From Mytilus galloprovincialis (lineage: Eukaryota; Mollusca; Bivalvia; Mytilida; Mytilidae), in NCBI RefSeq assembly GCF_965363235.1, contig NC_134849.1, positions 13,790,863-13,854,862 of the forward strand: a stretch of 64,000 nucleotides of DNA. The letters are read 5' to 3'. Both the position numbers and the translations under genes were made by a program. Below the pieces are notes generated by a model that ran no database searches, was not told where the DNA came from, and saw only the letters and a list, made by a program, of their open reading frames with translations. Each line of letters begins with the position of its first letter. Position 1 is the stretch's first letter. Positions 1 through 10,600 of this stretch are shown here, one piece after another.

Positions 1-134
1 AATAATTACACTGTTCCACAAAAGTATAATTAAATCACAATATTTCACAATGTAGAATAATAAAAGTTCAGTTTTCCAAAAGTGAAAAACAAAAAGTCAA
101 GTTACTAAAAGTAACATCCGGTACTATAATGTCA

Positions 135-280
135 TCCGGTAAACTGTAAACAAACGCACGTGGACGATGATCACATGGGTCGGAATGTTAGTAAACATAA
201 GCACGTGGTAAAGTTCATCACATGGTACCATAACGGAAGTAAACAAACACACATGGTCACTGCATACATGGACTCGAGAC
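135..280. repeat. Tandem repeat of about 55 bp with E-box motifs
   Basis: Three diverged units each read GTAAACA..., then CACGTGG (CACATGG in the third), then about 20 bp later a CATGG. Two units carry perfect CACGTG E-boxes. A short open frame crosses it but looks like a product of the repeat. Confidence 0.5.
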
Positions 281-510
281 ATCTAATGGTGGTCACTGAC
301 ATCACATCTGGATCTCCACAAAAACTGGTGTGTGCCATCAACCCAACGAAACGTGGGCGCCATTTGTAGTAGGTGGTTTTCTATGCGTTAATGAATAACA
401 CCAACAAGAGCTAAAGGTTCCTTTTTGTTAAATTCAATTATTTTCGTATTTCTGGCCTTTACAAGCTGTATATGCCCGCAATTTCGCGGGTGTGTTCTAG
501 TTATCTTCAG

Positions 511-648
511 TGGCGGATCCAGAACTTTTCCTAAGGGGGAGGGGGGTCCTCTGACTGACCTAAGGGGGGGCCTCTCCAGTTATGCTTCAGTGATTCCCTA
601 TATAATCAAATTTTTCCCACGAAAGGCCCCCCCCCTTGGATCCGCCTA
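511..648. mobile_element. Non-autonomous TIR element remnant (CAGTGGCGGATCC family)
   Basis: Starts CAGTGGCGGATCCAGAAC and ends CTTGGATCCGCC with G-rich/C-rich inner arms. CAGTG ends of this kind are typical of hAT elements. Related ends occur at 1080-1117 and 1673-1784. Confidence 0.5.
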
Positions 649-1079
649 AAAGCTCAATGAAATTTTTCAAATTGTCTTAGTATTTACTACTAAATAAAAT
701 ACCATTACGATTCCTGCATGTCCATGTGGTTTTAACACAGCCTCGGATGGCTCTCAGTCTGAATCTAATTCATGAAGTAATCATACGAATATATGATAGT
801 TCGTATATAAAGGAATTGGCAGCCGTACATTTTTACTTCAAAATGGCACCAAACACATGACTATCGTAAATGACTTTTAAATCGATATATGAAAATTAGA
901 TCTGCCCAGAGCTCTATGATCACAAATACATGTAACAGAACTTTTTCCAGTGGGCATTGTGGTTTCTGCTAATTAAACATTTGAAATATAAGCCAATCCA
1001 AATGTATTACCGGTCCATGATAGAGCATGATATTTATAAATTGTGTAGAGGATTATCCAATGAACATAATTCCTATAGG

Positions 1080-1117
1080 CAGTGGCGGATCTAGACATTT
1101 TCCTAAGGGGGACCCAC
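1080..1117. mobile_element. Single end of a CAGTGGCGGATC-family element
   Basis: CAGTGGCGGATCTAGACATT followed by CCTAAGGGGG matches the left end of the copy at 511. No opposing end was found nearby, so this is a fragment. Confidence 0.45.
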
Positions 1118-1672
1118 TGACTTATACAGTTCACATTCATATACTTTTAAAAGAAACATAACATTGAGAATGGAAATGGGGAATGCCACTCAAGAGCAGA
1201 AAACAGCGGAAGGTTTCACGCCGGGGAACAATACTCGGTTTGGGAAATGATGTTATCTGAGAAAAATATTAAACACATATCATAAACATCGTGAATAAAA
1301 ACACTGTGTCCAAGTTGTGTCCAATGCCACGGACGGGGATTCAGTGGAATTAACGTCACACAAGGACAGCACATTATTTTGTCACCAAGGTCGGTTTATA
1401 GACCGGTATCGTTAACTATCTGATTAGAGTAACTTATAGTAAACAAAACTTAATTATTTCAAGAACACGTACAGGTTAATAAAAGTGTTATTCCCAGGTC
1501 AATATATATATAGTTCACACAAATATAATCTCTGCAGAAACTATGATAGAAAAATATTGAAATTGGCATTAAAAAGGGTTATTCCCATGTTCCAAGCGGT
1601 CCAAGGTGGTCTGAATAAAGAACGTGTCCATTATTTATTGAAAAAAATTATTTGTGTGCATAAAATTGCAGT

Positions 1673-1784
1673 GTCGGATCCAGCCGTTTAAAAAAAGAGT
1701 TTGGTCCAACCATATGCTCCCATTCAAATGCATTGATCGTCCCAAAAAAGCGGGGTTCCAACCCCCTGGATCCACCACTGAATC
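1673..1784. mobile_element. Short TIR element, CAGTG...CACTG, same family as at 511
   Basis: CAGTGTCGGATCCAG at the left and CTGGATCCACCACTG at the right form imperfect terminal inverted repeats about 110 bp apart. No clear 8-bp target duplication remains. Confidence 0.5.
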
Positions 1785-1863
1785 GTCCGAAACGCTTTGA
1801 CATTGCTTCGTCGTACTTTTATTAAACCAGTACGAACAATATGGCATCCTTTTCTCCAATAAA

Positions 1864-2290
1864 ATTGAAATTTGAAATGGAGAACAATTTAGAGACAACT
1901 ACCCGACCAGAGAGAGAAGCACAAGGCCACATATGGGTCTTTAACATAGCGAGAAAATCCCGCACCCTGAGGCGGAATTCAGCTGGCCCTAAACAAAAAT
2001 GTGTATTTAATTTAGTTCGGTGAAAATGAACGTCACATTAAAATAAGACACATATGAATGAACCAAAATTTAAAATAAAACATACAAGACTAACAATTAC
2101 CAGAGGCTTCTGACTTGGGACAGGCACAATAATGCAGTGCTGTCAAACATGTTTTTGTTCGATCTCAAATCTCCCTCTTTACTTCAAGCTAATGTAGAAA
2201 AATAAACACACGGAAATACACACAGCAAAACTCAGTTTCAAAGAAGTCGGAACCCGATGTTAGAATAGACAACAGAATTCAATCATACTT
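1864..2290 (+). repeat. Dispersed repeat family A, copy 1
   Basis: Begins TTGAAATTTGAAATGGAGAA and contains the CCCTGAGGCGG...CAGCTGGCCC block and the CTTCTGACTTGGGACAGGC block. It lines up with copies at 2360-2760 and, reversed, 8000-8270. Confidence 0.7.
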
Positions 2291-2359
2291 TCTCCACATA
2301 TAAACTGAAGGGATTTACATTTCACAAATTATAAGATTTGTTAAAAATGCATGTATAAA

Positions 2360-2760
2360 ATTGAAAATGGAGAATGGAGAATGTGTCAAAGAGACAACAA
2401 CCCGACCACAGAACATACAACAGCGCAGAAGGTCACCAATAGGTCTCCAATGCAGCGAGAAATTCCTGCACCCGGAGGCGTCCTTCAGCTGGCCCCTAAA
2501 CAAATATATATACTAGTAATGGACGTTATATTAAACTCCAAAATATACACAAGAAACTATTCAAAATAATACGAGACTAACAAAGGCCAGAGGCTACTGA
2601 CTTGGGACAGGGGCAAAAATGCGGCGGGGTTAAACATGTTTCTGAGATCTCAACCCTCTCCTATACCTCTAGCCAATTTAGAAAAGTAAACGCTTAACAA
2701 TACACACAGTAAAATTCAGTTCAAGAGAAGTCCGAGTCCGATGTCAGAAGAGGTAAACTT
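2360..2760 (+). repeat. Dispersed repeat family A, copy 2
   Basis: Has the same order of blocks as copy 1: AATGGAGAATG, AGACAACAACCCGACCA, CACCCGGAGGCGTCCTTCAG, then CTACTGACTTGGGACAGG. Fragments of the start of the family also appear near 1162, 36765-36835 and, reversed, 54645-54715. Confidence 0.7.
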
Positions 2761-3404
2761 TTCTGTAAAATTATCAGTTGCATTCATTGTGGATCCAAAT
2801 AATATGAAAACACGCAACGATATAATTCTGTATAACATCAAGAACGTACAATTTATAAATTGTTTTGTATTCTATTGCAGTTTTACTTCGTTGTTGCTCA
2901 ATTGTCACAAATTCGCAAACATAAGTAGACCAGATCGGACGTTGCAGCATATTTATACATCCCGCACGGCAAAACGGACACTCCGTTCGTATCTCTTTTC
3001 CCTTGACTACCCTTGTGGTGCTAGGGGTACGTATCTGTTTCCCTGTACATTGTTTTCTTTTATAAATTAAGTCAAATTTACTTCCCAATTGCTGTTTTTA
3101 CTGATTTTGCTTTGATGAACTAGAACATGAAATTCGTAATCACGGATTAAAGTGTATCTGGTCATAAAAATTGGGTCGTTCCCAATGCTCCTTTTACGTT
3201 TCAGGGTGCTTTCCATACGACTTTTTTGTGGAACTTATTTCCCATACCAGCTAGTCTGTATCTTAGCAGCTCAGTTGGATTTAAAGCAACTTTGTCAATT
3301 TTCTAAATACTACGTACCACTACATATATTCTCATTAATTTGATCATTTTCAAATTATTAATGGCTAATCGAGCAGTTCTGAATTACCTTTTACATGTTT
3401 TAAA

Positions 3405-3625
3405 GCAACACGACGGGTGCCCCATATGGAGCAGGATCTGCTTACCCTTCCGGAGCACCTGAGATCACCCCTAGTTTTTTGGTGGGGTTCGTGTTGTTTA
3501 TTCTTTAGTTTTCTATGTTGTGTCATGTGTGCTGTTGTTCATTTTTAGCCATGGCATTGTCAGTTTGTTTTAGATTTATGAGTTTGACTGTCCCTTTGTT
3601 ATCTTTCGTCCCCCTTTTAAGAGTT
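3405..3625 (+). mobile_element. 3' tail of a Penelope-like element (family B), copy 1
   Basis: Contains CGACGGGTGCC, GGAGCAGGATCTGCTTACCC, CCGGAGCACCTGAGATCA and the end TATCTTTCGTCCCCCTTTTA. The same sequence directly follows the reverse transcriptase fragment at 32593-33411 (minus strand), which identifies it as that element's tail without its coding part. Confidence 0.7.
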
Positions 3626-3629
3626 GTGG

Positions 3630-4300
3630 ACTTAATCAGTTATGCATTTTGTTATGGTCATAAATATGAATTAACTGTTAACAAAACTTTACATTTCAAG
3701 AGAACATCAAATTCGTAGTCACAGAATTGAATTTCGGATAAAATCGGTGATTACCAATATAATCCGTTCAATGTTTTTTTTTATACTTTTCCATAATGAA
3801 TACTTTACTATGCTCTTTTTAAAAATATAATAAAAATGATGGGTCACCGTGTTATTTTTCAAGCAATAATTTGTTGCAAATTACCTGAATTTGCCTAGAA
3901 TGATCATGACAAAACACATTTTTGTGTATAAAACGAAATCTATGAGTTAGAACTTTGAAATAAATTGTGAGAAGATAGTTTTTATAATATGTTTTACTGA
4001 GAAAAAAAAGATTAAAACTGGTGTCACCGAAATCGTTTTCTTGCTACACGTATAAATTAAAAAGTCCAAATCATTCCAGTATAATTTTTTTTACTATAAG
4101 AGTTATTTCCCCTTAGCTTAGTTGAAAAATTGATTCTAAAACACAAATGTTCGGTTTTGTTTAAATATTTTTATTAATGCAATACATCAGCAAGTTTTCT
4201 TCATTTAAAAAAACAGTCTAACCAATTAAATTGCACATTTGTCTTTAAATTTGCAGATTTGGGAAAATAACTATAGACCGATTGGGTACTGCGATAGTAC
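3630..4300. other. AT-rich sequence upstream of ADHFE1, no gene seen
   Basis: Low-complexity AT-rich DNA with short A and T runs. No splice-consistent coding sequence or recognised repeat was found; it probably holds distal promoter sequence of ADHFE1. Confidence 0.4.
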
Positions 4301-4304
4301 AATC

Positions 4305-4317
4305 CAAGATGGCGGTA
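4305..4317 (+). promoter_or_regulatory. YY1-like motif upstream of ADHFE1
   Basis: CCAAGATGGCGG, the usual core of metazoan YY1 sites near transcription starts, lies about 365 bp before the ADHFE1 start codon. It is followed by a short CATCTA tandem run. The link to this promoter is inferred from position. Confidence 0.35.
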
Positions 4318-4670
4318 TACCATTAATCTGCCTTCTACATCTACATCTACATCCGTAAAGAGTCGGTTGACTCATCACACGAATGTGTTAACCTTAAACT
4401 AAGAAATAAAGTTATGTCTTCACAAACTTCTACGTCTTTTTCCAGAGCCCATAGAAATAATCGACAACAAATCAGACATTAAATGAACATTATACCGTAC
4501 GTTTTCCAAATGACTTTTCATCCGTTTTTGTCGCGATGACAATGGGAGATAATTTCACAATGAAAATAGGAAAATCAGCTGTTCAAAATCTTCAGTGACC
4601 TAAATTGTCTGTTATCTTTAGTTCACCTGTCCTTTACCCTGATACCTATTAAGTGTCTCAGCACATGAAA

Positions 4671-7600
4671 ATGGCCTCTACAAGCGTTTCCAGATTTTCT
4701 CGGCTACTACGCACAGTTTGTACAAGGTAAATCAAGGAAGCTCATTTCTGACAAGTTGGTGATCCTTGCAAAATTCACTTTTTAAATTGGTTATGGCCCG
4801 AGAGCACAGTTATATCTCAGTGCATTTCTTTCAGACATTCCTCAATCGTTGCTATTATTGAGGGATCGAGAACTATCTAAGGGGAGGGGCAGACACATAG
4901 TTCAGGTAAAAAAAAAGGGGGGGGGGGGTGCCTGGCACTCAAAAAATGAAAATGAGGAAAAATCCAAAGTACTATAAAGTACTTCAAATGACAAATTTAT
5001 GGCTATACAGATTTATTCAACTCATTTTCATAGATCAAAGATAATTGTAAATGTAATTTATACCTGTCATGCCTGTCAAAAAACTTTTTTTGGATCTCAA
5101 GTCTCCCCCTTTTCTTAATCTTGATTTGCTGATCACATTTAGGCCAAACAAAAAAGTATGTGTGTTTACTGTCACATGTTGAAAAAAAAATAGGGAAGGT
5201 AGGTAGGGATTTTTTAAAAATTTTTAATATTTTTTTTACATCGAGTAAATCATGTGACGTCTATGGCATTTTATGGGAGCAACATTGTGACTTTAACAGT
5301 CATGACAATGCTTAATCAAAAATGGTCCAAAAAACTTTAGGGTGGGGGATAAAAATTAGTGTAGGTAGGGATACAGTACACACACATACTTTTTTGCTTG
5401 GTTTACAAACATATACCATTCACGATTTTACATGTTTTAAGAAATTTATAAGCAGTAAAATACATTGTATATCTTGTCAGATATATTCAAGACAATTTCA
5501 AGTTACAAAGTATTGTGTATGTGTATAACTATAACTATACTTGTCAAGACAATTACATTAATCATGAATGGTATATGTAGCTAGGATTGTTGAATAAAAC
5601 ATTCATACATTTTTATGATTTCAGAAAATTTAATCAACCTGAGATAGCTGGGATTCAATTAAAAGGTATAGAGTATATATCTTGATTTTTATTTCAGTTC
5701 AAATGACATAAATATAAAGCATGTTAACTTAAGATATATATGACGGATTAGACAACCACAGTGATATGCATTGTACAAAATTGTGCAGATTTGAAAACTT
5801 TAAAGTGAAAAAGGAAAACAGGTAGAGGACATCATAGAGTCTTCAACAATAAAAAAAAGTCTTTGAAAGTTATATTGCTGGTGCAGTATCAATTTTCTTG
5901 GATTTTGTGGTACCCCTCCAAACACAAAGGACTAGTTTCACATTTACCGAAGGTGCTGAATTCAACTTTGTCAATAAGGTTGAATTTGATTCTTAAATGG
6001 ATCCATTTCAAAGGTTGCCGGCTGGTATAGGAAGTAAAAAACACTAAAGACTCCCAACATGTTTTAAAATTTGTCAAAGTCAGCACATTTCAAAAAGTGC
6101 AAAGGTTAATTTTGAATCACTAGCCACAACAATTTTCTGGATTTGCTGTACAAAAATGGATTTCATGCTGATGTAAAAAATGAATCTTTGATTTTTTTCA
6201 GGTCATTTTGGAACTTCTGCTGCAGAGAAAGAATATGCATTTGAGGTGATTTTTGTTTGTTTCTTTCCTTTTTATGCATTATAAGATTTTTCACATATTT
6301 ATCATGTTTATACCATGTACTTATGAAATCAAAAATAGGTTGAAATTAAAGGATGTTTTATGAATCTAGCAGAAAAATTGATCTCATGAAAAAGGGTTGG
6401 TATGGGATACAAAGTAGAGAACAATTGGTTAAGAAAAATAAAGGAAAGCAAAAAATCAACCTAAGATAAATAAAAAACATAGAACCCACCACTGTCGTGA
6501 CATTTTTCACACTTATTTTCTTTGATATTTAGTTTTGATTCTTTCTTGTTTTCTCTTTAGACATTACATTTTTTTAAACACATTATTCCTATTGAGAGTG
6601 AAATGATTTAATTTCATAATATTTTTCAGATGGCTTGCTCAAACATCAGATATGGAGAGGGAGTAACAAAGGAAGTAGGAATGGTAGGTTATAGGTCAAT
6701 CTGATTTAAATAAAGATCCTGTGTCCATGCATTGCTTACCTAATAAGAAGGGGGCGGGACCTTTTTCTGGACGTCTGGATAGGGTGTTTTTAAGCTCAGG
6801 ATTTCGGGATTTACCCTTTCTGGATCTGGGATTTCTTTTTTCGAATTTCGGGATGTTGGAATTATTTTTTTTAAATTCGGGACTTCAGGATTTCATGTTT
6901 GTAAGCCCAGAATTTCGGGATCAGGACCCCTCCGACCCGCCTCTAATAAGGATCTGACAGTTTAGACTGGTACCAAACTGTTATTGAGTGGCTTGCATAT
7001 TCAGAAGGCATACTGAATATTTTACGGAGGGAACCAACATACTGACAATGCAGCATTCTACTTTCTGTTTTATGACCTTTCAGGATCCTCTGGTTTTGTT
7101 GTAATCATATACAAACCTTAATTTTATTGGCTGATGTGAAACAAACAAAGTGTCATCTGATCCTTGTAAGCTAAGAAGGATGGCTTACAAATTTTTATGA
7201 TAACTTATATACTGAATCATGTCTTATCATTCCCTTTAATTGAAGCCTAGAAAATTTGATGATTTTTTTTCCATGAGAAATGAGTGTTTTTAAATTTCAA
7301 AGTATCAGCAAACAGGAAATGGCCTCACAGCCGATGTTAAAATTACTCATGAACAACTGTGCAAAAAAATTGCTTACACACTACAACTCACCATTATCAA
7401 ACTGGATACAAAATATTAGATCAATCCGTTCCATAGAAGCCAAAAAACCCCTAAAGGAATGGACAGACAATAGTCCAGCAGATACTTGTGGTTGATATTG
7501 GTTGCTGTTATTCATGATATATTTGTGAAAGCAGTTGCTGACAATATTATATTTTTACAAGGACACAATGACCTTTAAGAATAAATGTTATGACAGACAT

Positions 7601-10600
7601 TTTATGTTACAGGATTGTAATAACTTTGGTGCTAAGAAAGTATGTTTGATGACCGACAAACATCTGGTTGATTTAGATTGTGTAAAAACAGTTCTGCAAT
7701 CATTGGATGACCATAAAGTCAACTATAAACTGTACTCTAATGTCAGAGTGGAGCCCACCAATGAAAGGCAAGTACAAACCCTATGTATTGTTTAAGTGGG
7801 GTACATGTAGTTTGATCAAAGACAAATACATAGCAGTGTTCCAGCTAGGATTTGAAAATAGAGGGGCGCGTTTTTAAAAAACACTGAAAAAAATCCAATA
7901 CTTAATATTACCACATAAAGACATATTTTTAGCAAGCATGTAACTTAGTAAATAGCTATTATATACAAGTTTAAAAATCATTTATTTAGAACATATAAGT
8001 TAAAATCAAACTGATAGCAATAAAAGACATCCTTTGTTAGTCTTGTATTATTTTAATTTTAGTTTCTTATGTACAATTTGGAAATTAGTATGGCGTTCAT
8101 TATCACTGAACTAGTATATATTTGTTTAGGGGCCAGTTGAAGGACGCCTCCGGGTGCGGGAATTTCTCGCTACATTGAAGACCTGTTGGTGACCTTCTGC
8201 TGTTGTTTTTTTCTATGGTCGTGTTGTTGTCTCTTTGGCACATTCCCCATTTCCATTCTCAATTTTATTACTATATTCATTTCTCTTTCAGAACTACAGA
8301 TTTTTCAAAGAAGAGTTCAAATGCAAATAAATAATATTAAACAACAATGACAAATCTTCTGTTTTTCTTTTTGAAGAAGGTTGTCACACATTAGTTTCAT
8401 CACAGTTTAATTTTACAGTTAATATTTTTGTTAATGTCTGTGTTTTCAAGTTTGCCCTGTGACTTGTCTTTATCAATTTGACCTGAGAGAATATTTTCTC
8501 CACCTCTGCTGTACTGAGTGGTTGTACATGTCATATTGCAACACTGAATAGTTTTGCGCAACAAGAGGGTACATGGATAATAGGTTTTTATCCTAATGAC
8601 AAGGTGAATGAAATAGCTCTAGCAGACTAGATAAGGAACGATCTGTAAGTTCTGCTGAGGACACAAGAGCTATAAAGTCCTGTTATTGAATAAGGAGAGT
8701 TTCTATCTCTGTATAACCATACATTGTTTCACTGTTGTCTGTTCAATTCAACAAGCATCTCCGTATACAATGGTATATTTAATGTTGAGCGTATCTAATA
8801 AAATCAATAAGTTTGTCAAAACAGATTTCAATCACAAGCACTTGTTTCTATTCATATTGGAAGACCCCCTATCAACGTGTATTTACGGAAATATACGTTG
8901 ATGGGGGTCTTCCAATGGATAGAAACAAGTGCCTGTGATTTCAATAAGAAAATTGATACAAAAATCGGACTTTCGAGAGCTCCGTAATCGGCACAATAAT
9001 AAATTATTTCAATTTTGTAAGTTTATTATCAATTCAACAAGCATCTCCGTTTAGGCAGCAACCATTTGATTTTCTGGGGGGGGGGGGGGGGCTATGGTTT
9101 TTTTTTGAAAAAAAAGTTTGTTTCCAGTTTTTGGAGAAAAAAATAATTTGTTTTTGATTCTGAGAAAAAAAAATTGTTTGTTTCACCCTCAGCTGCCACC
9201 ATATGTAATGCTAAAATTGAAAGAAAAAATTTGTTTTCGACTTGTCGCGAAAAAAATAGATTGTTTTTCGCCGCAGGCGGAAAAAAAATTTGTCCAGAAA
9301 AAAAAACCATAGCCCCCCCCAGAAAATCAAATGGTTGCTGCCTTACTTCATGTTGAGCGTATTTAATAATATCAATATTAAAGTTAGTCAAAACGGACTT
9401 CAATTTAAGAAAAAATGATATAAAAATCGGACTTTCGAGTGCTCCGTAATCGGCGGAATTTACAATAGAAGAACAATTGCGATATTTGATAGAAACCTTT
9501 CTTCTAAATGAACGTTATTTTATAAATAACAAATACATTAGAAATGAACACCGTTCACATTTATTTTATAAATTCTATTTTGCATCGTCAGGTGTTAATA
9601 TAATCAATTCATTTAACTTCGATGTTTGGTGATTCAGGGCAAAGGGATTAGACAGGGTCGTAAATTTCACCTGATTAAGTAATTGACTCCAATCAAATAG
9701 GTGATTATATACAGGTAACAAGTGTCAACAATTTTAATCTGTTGTCTTAATGAAGTGTGTGTATAAAGAACTCAACAAAATGGCGACGATATGATGAAAA
9801 AAGATCGTTTTTTAAACTTTTTTTCAAAAGGGCACAGAGGGGCGCAGGGGCGCTTAAAAAAGGCAGAGGGGCGCAAAATTTCGGGGGCGGGGCGCGGCGC
9901 CCCTCCATTTCATGCTAGCTGGAACACTGCATAGTATACGTTCATCAACCAATAAGAGCTTGTCCCAACACGAGAGCATAGAGGGTGAAAGTCATTCTTA
10001 ACACCAACAATTGATCGATCTATTTTACATTCATCATGCTTGAAAATGTGATGGAATGTCACTGATTTTAAAATGACTTTAAGATATTGTTATGCCTCTG
10101 CAGTTGATGAGAGGGCATTAAGTTTTACTCTTGTCCGTCTGAACGTCTGTTTGTACTTCCCAAAATTGGTTTCTGTTCTCTAACTTTAGTTTGCCTCAAA
10201 CAAATTTTATGAAACTTATGTCAATGCTTATTACCACAAAACACAGATCAAGTTTGAATTTGGGTAGCGAAATCGCTTTAACCATTCTAGAGTTATTCCC
10301 AATAACAAATCTGTTCTCTAACTTTAGTTTGCCTCAAAACAAATGTTATGAAACTTATGTTCAATATTTATTACCACAAAACACATGTCAAGTTTGAATT
10401 TTGGTGGCCTCACTTTTCCTGTTATTTAGTTATGCCCCTTTACAAATGGAAAAGTTGCTGAATTTTTCGTTTCCCTTCTCTTACTTAAGATAGTCTCAAT
10501 CAAATATTATGAAACTTATACACAATGCTTATCATTGCTTATTACCACAATATTTCAATAAAGTTGAATAAAATATTGTTCTCAAGTTTTGTCCCTTTAA

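Larger units (their letters stand above)
7834..9929. mobile_element. 2.1-kb non-autonomous TIR element with nested insertions, in ADHFE1 intron 5
   Basis: Left end CAGTGTTCCAGCTAGGATTT then GAGGGGCGCG; right end is the complement (GCGCCCCTCC then GCTAGCTGGAACACTG). CATAG directly flanks both ends (7829-7833 and 9930-9934). The TIR start is hAT-like although only 5 bp of flanking duplication is visible. No transposase frame is seen. Inside are a reversed family A repeat (8000-8270), a hairpin (8828-8943), a duplicated block and a MITE (9054-9342). Confidence 0.7.

Noticed and set aside
2741-3088. Overlapping open frames of just over 100 codons on both strands
   Set aside because: They overlap each other antisense, have unlike-protein composition, and partly cover a family A repeat end.
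7280-7495. Possible extra ADHFE1 exon in intron 4
   Set aside because: Exons 4 and 5 join in phase 0 and match the human protein without gaps.
9092-9403. Open frames rich in Lys, Asn and Phe on both strands
   Set aside because: They come from the near-palindromic A-rich MITE at 9054-9342.
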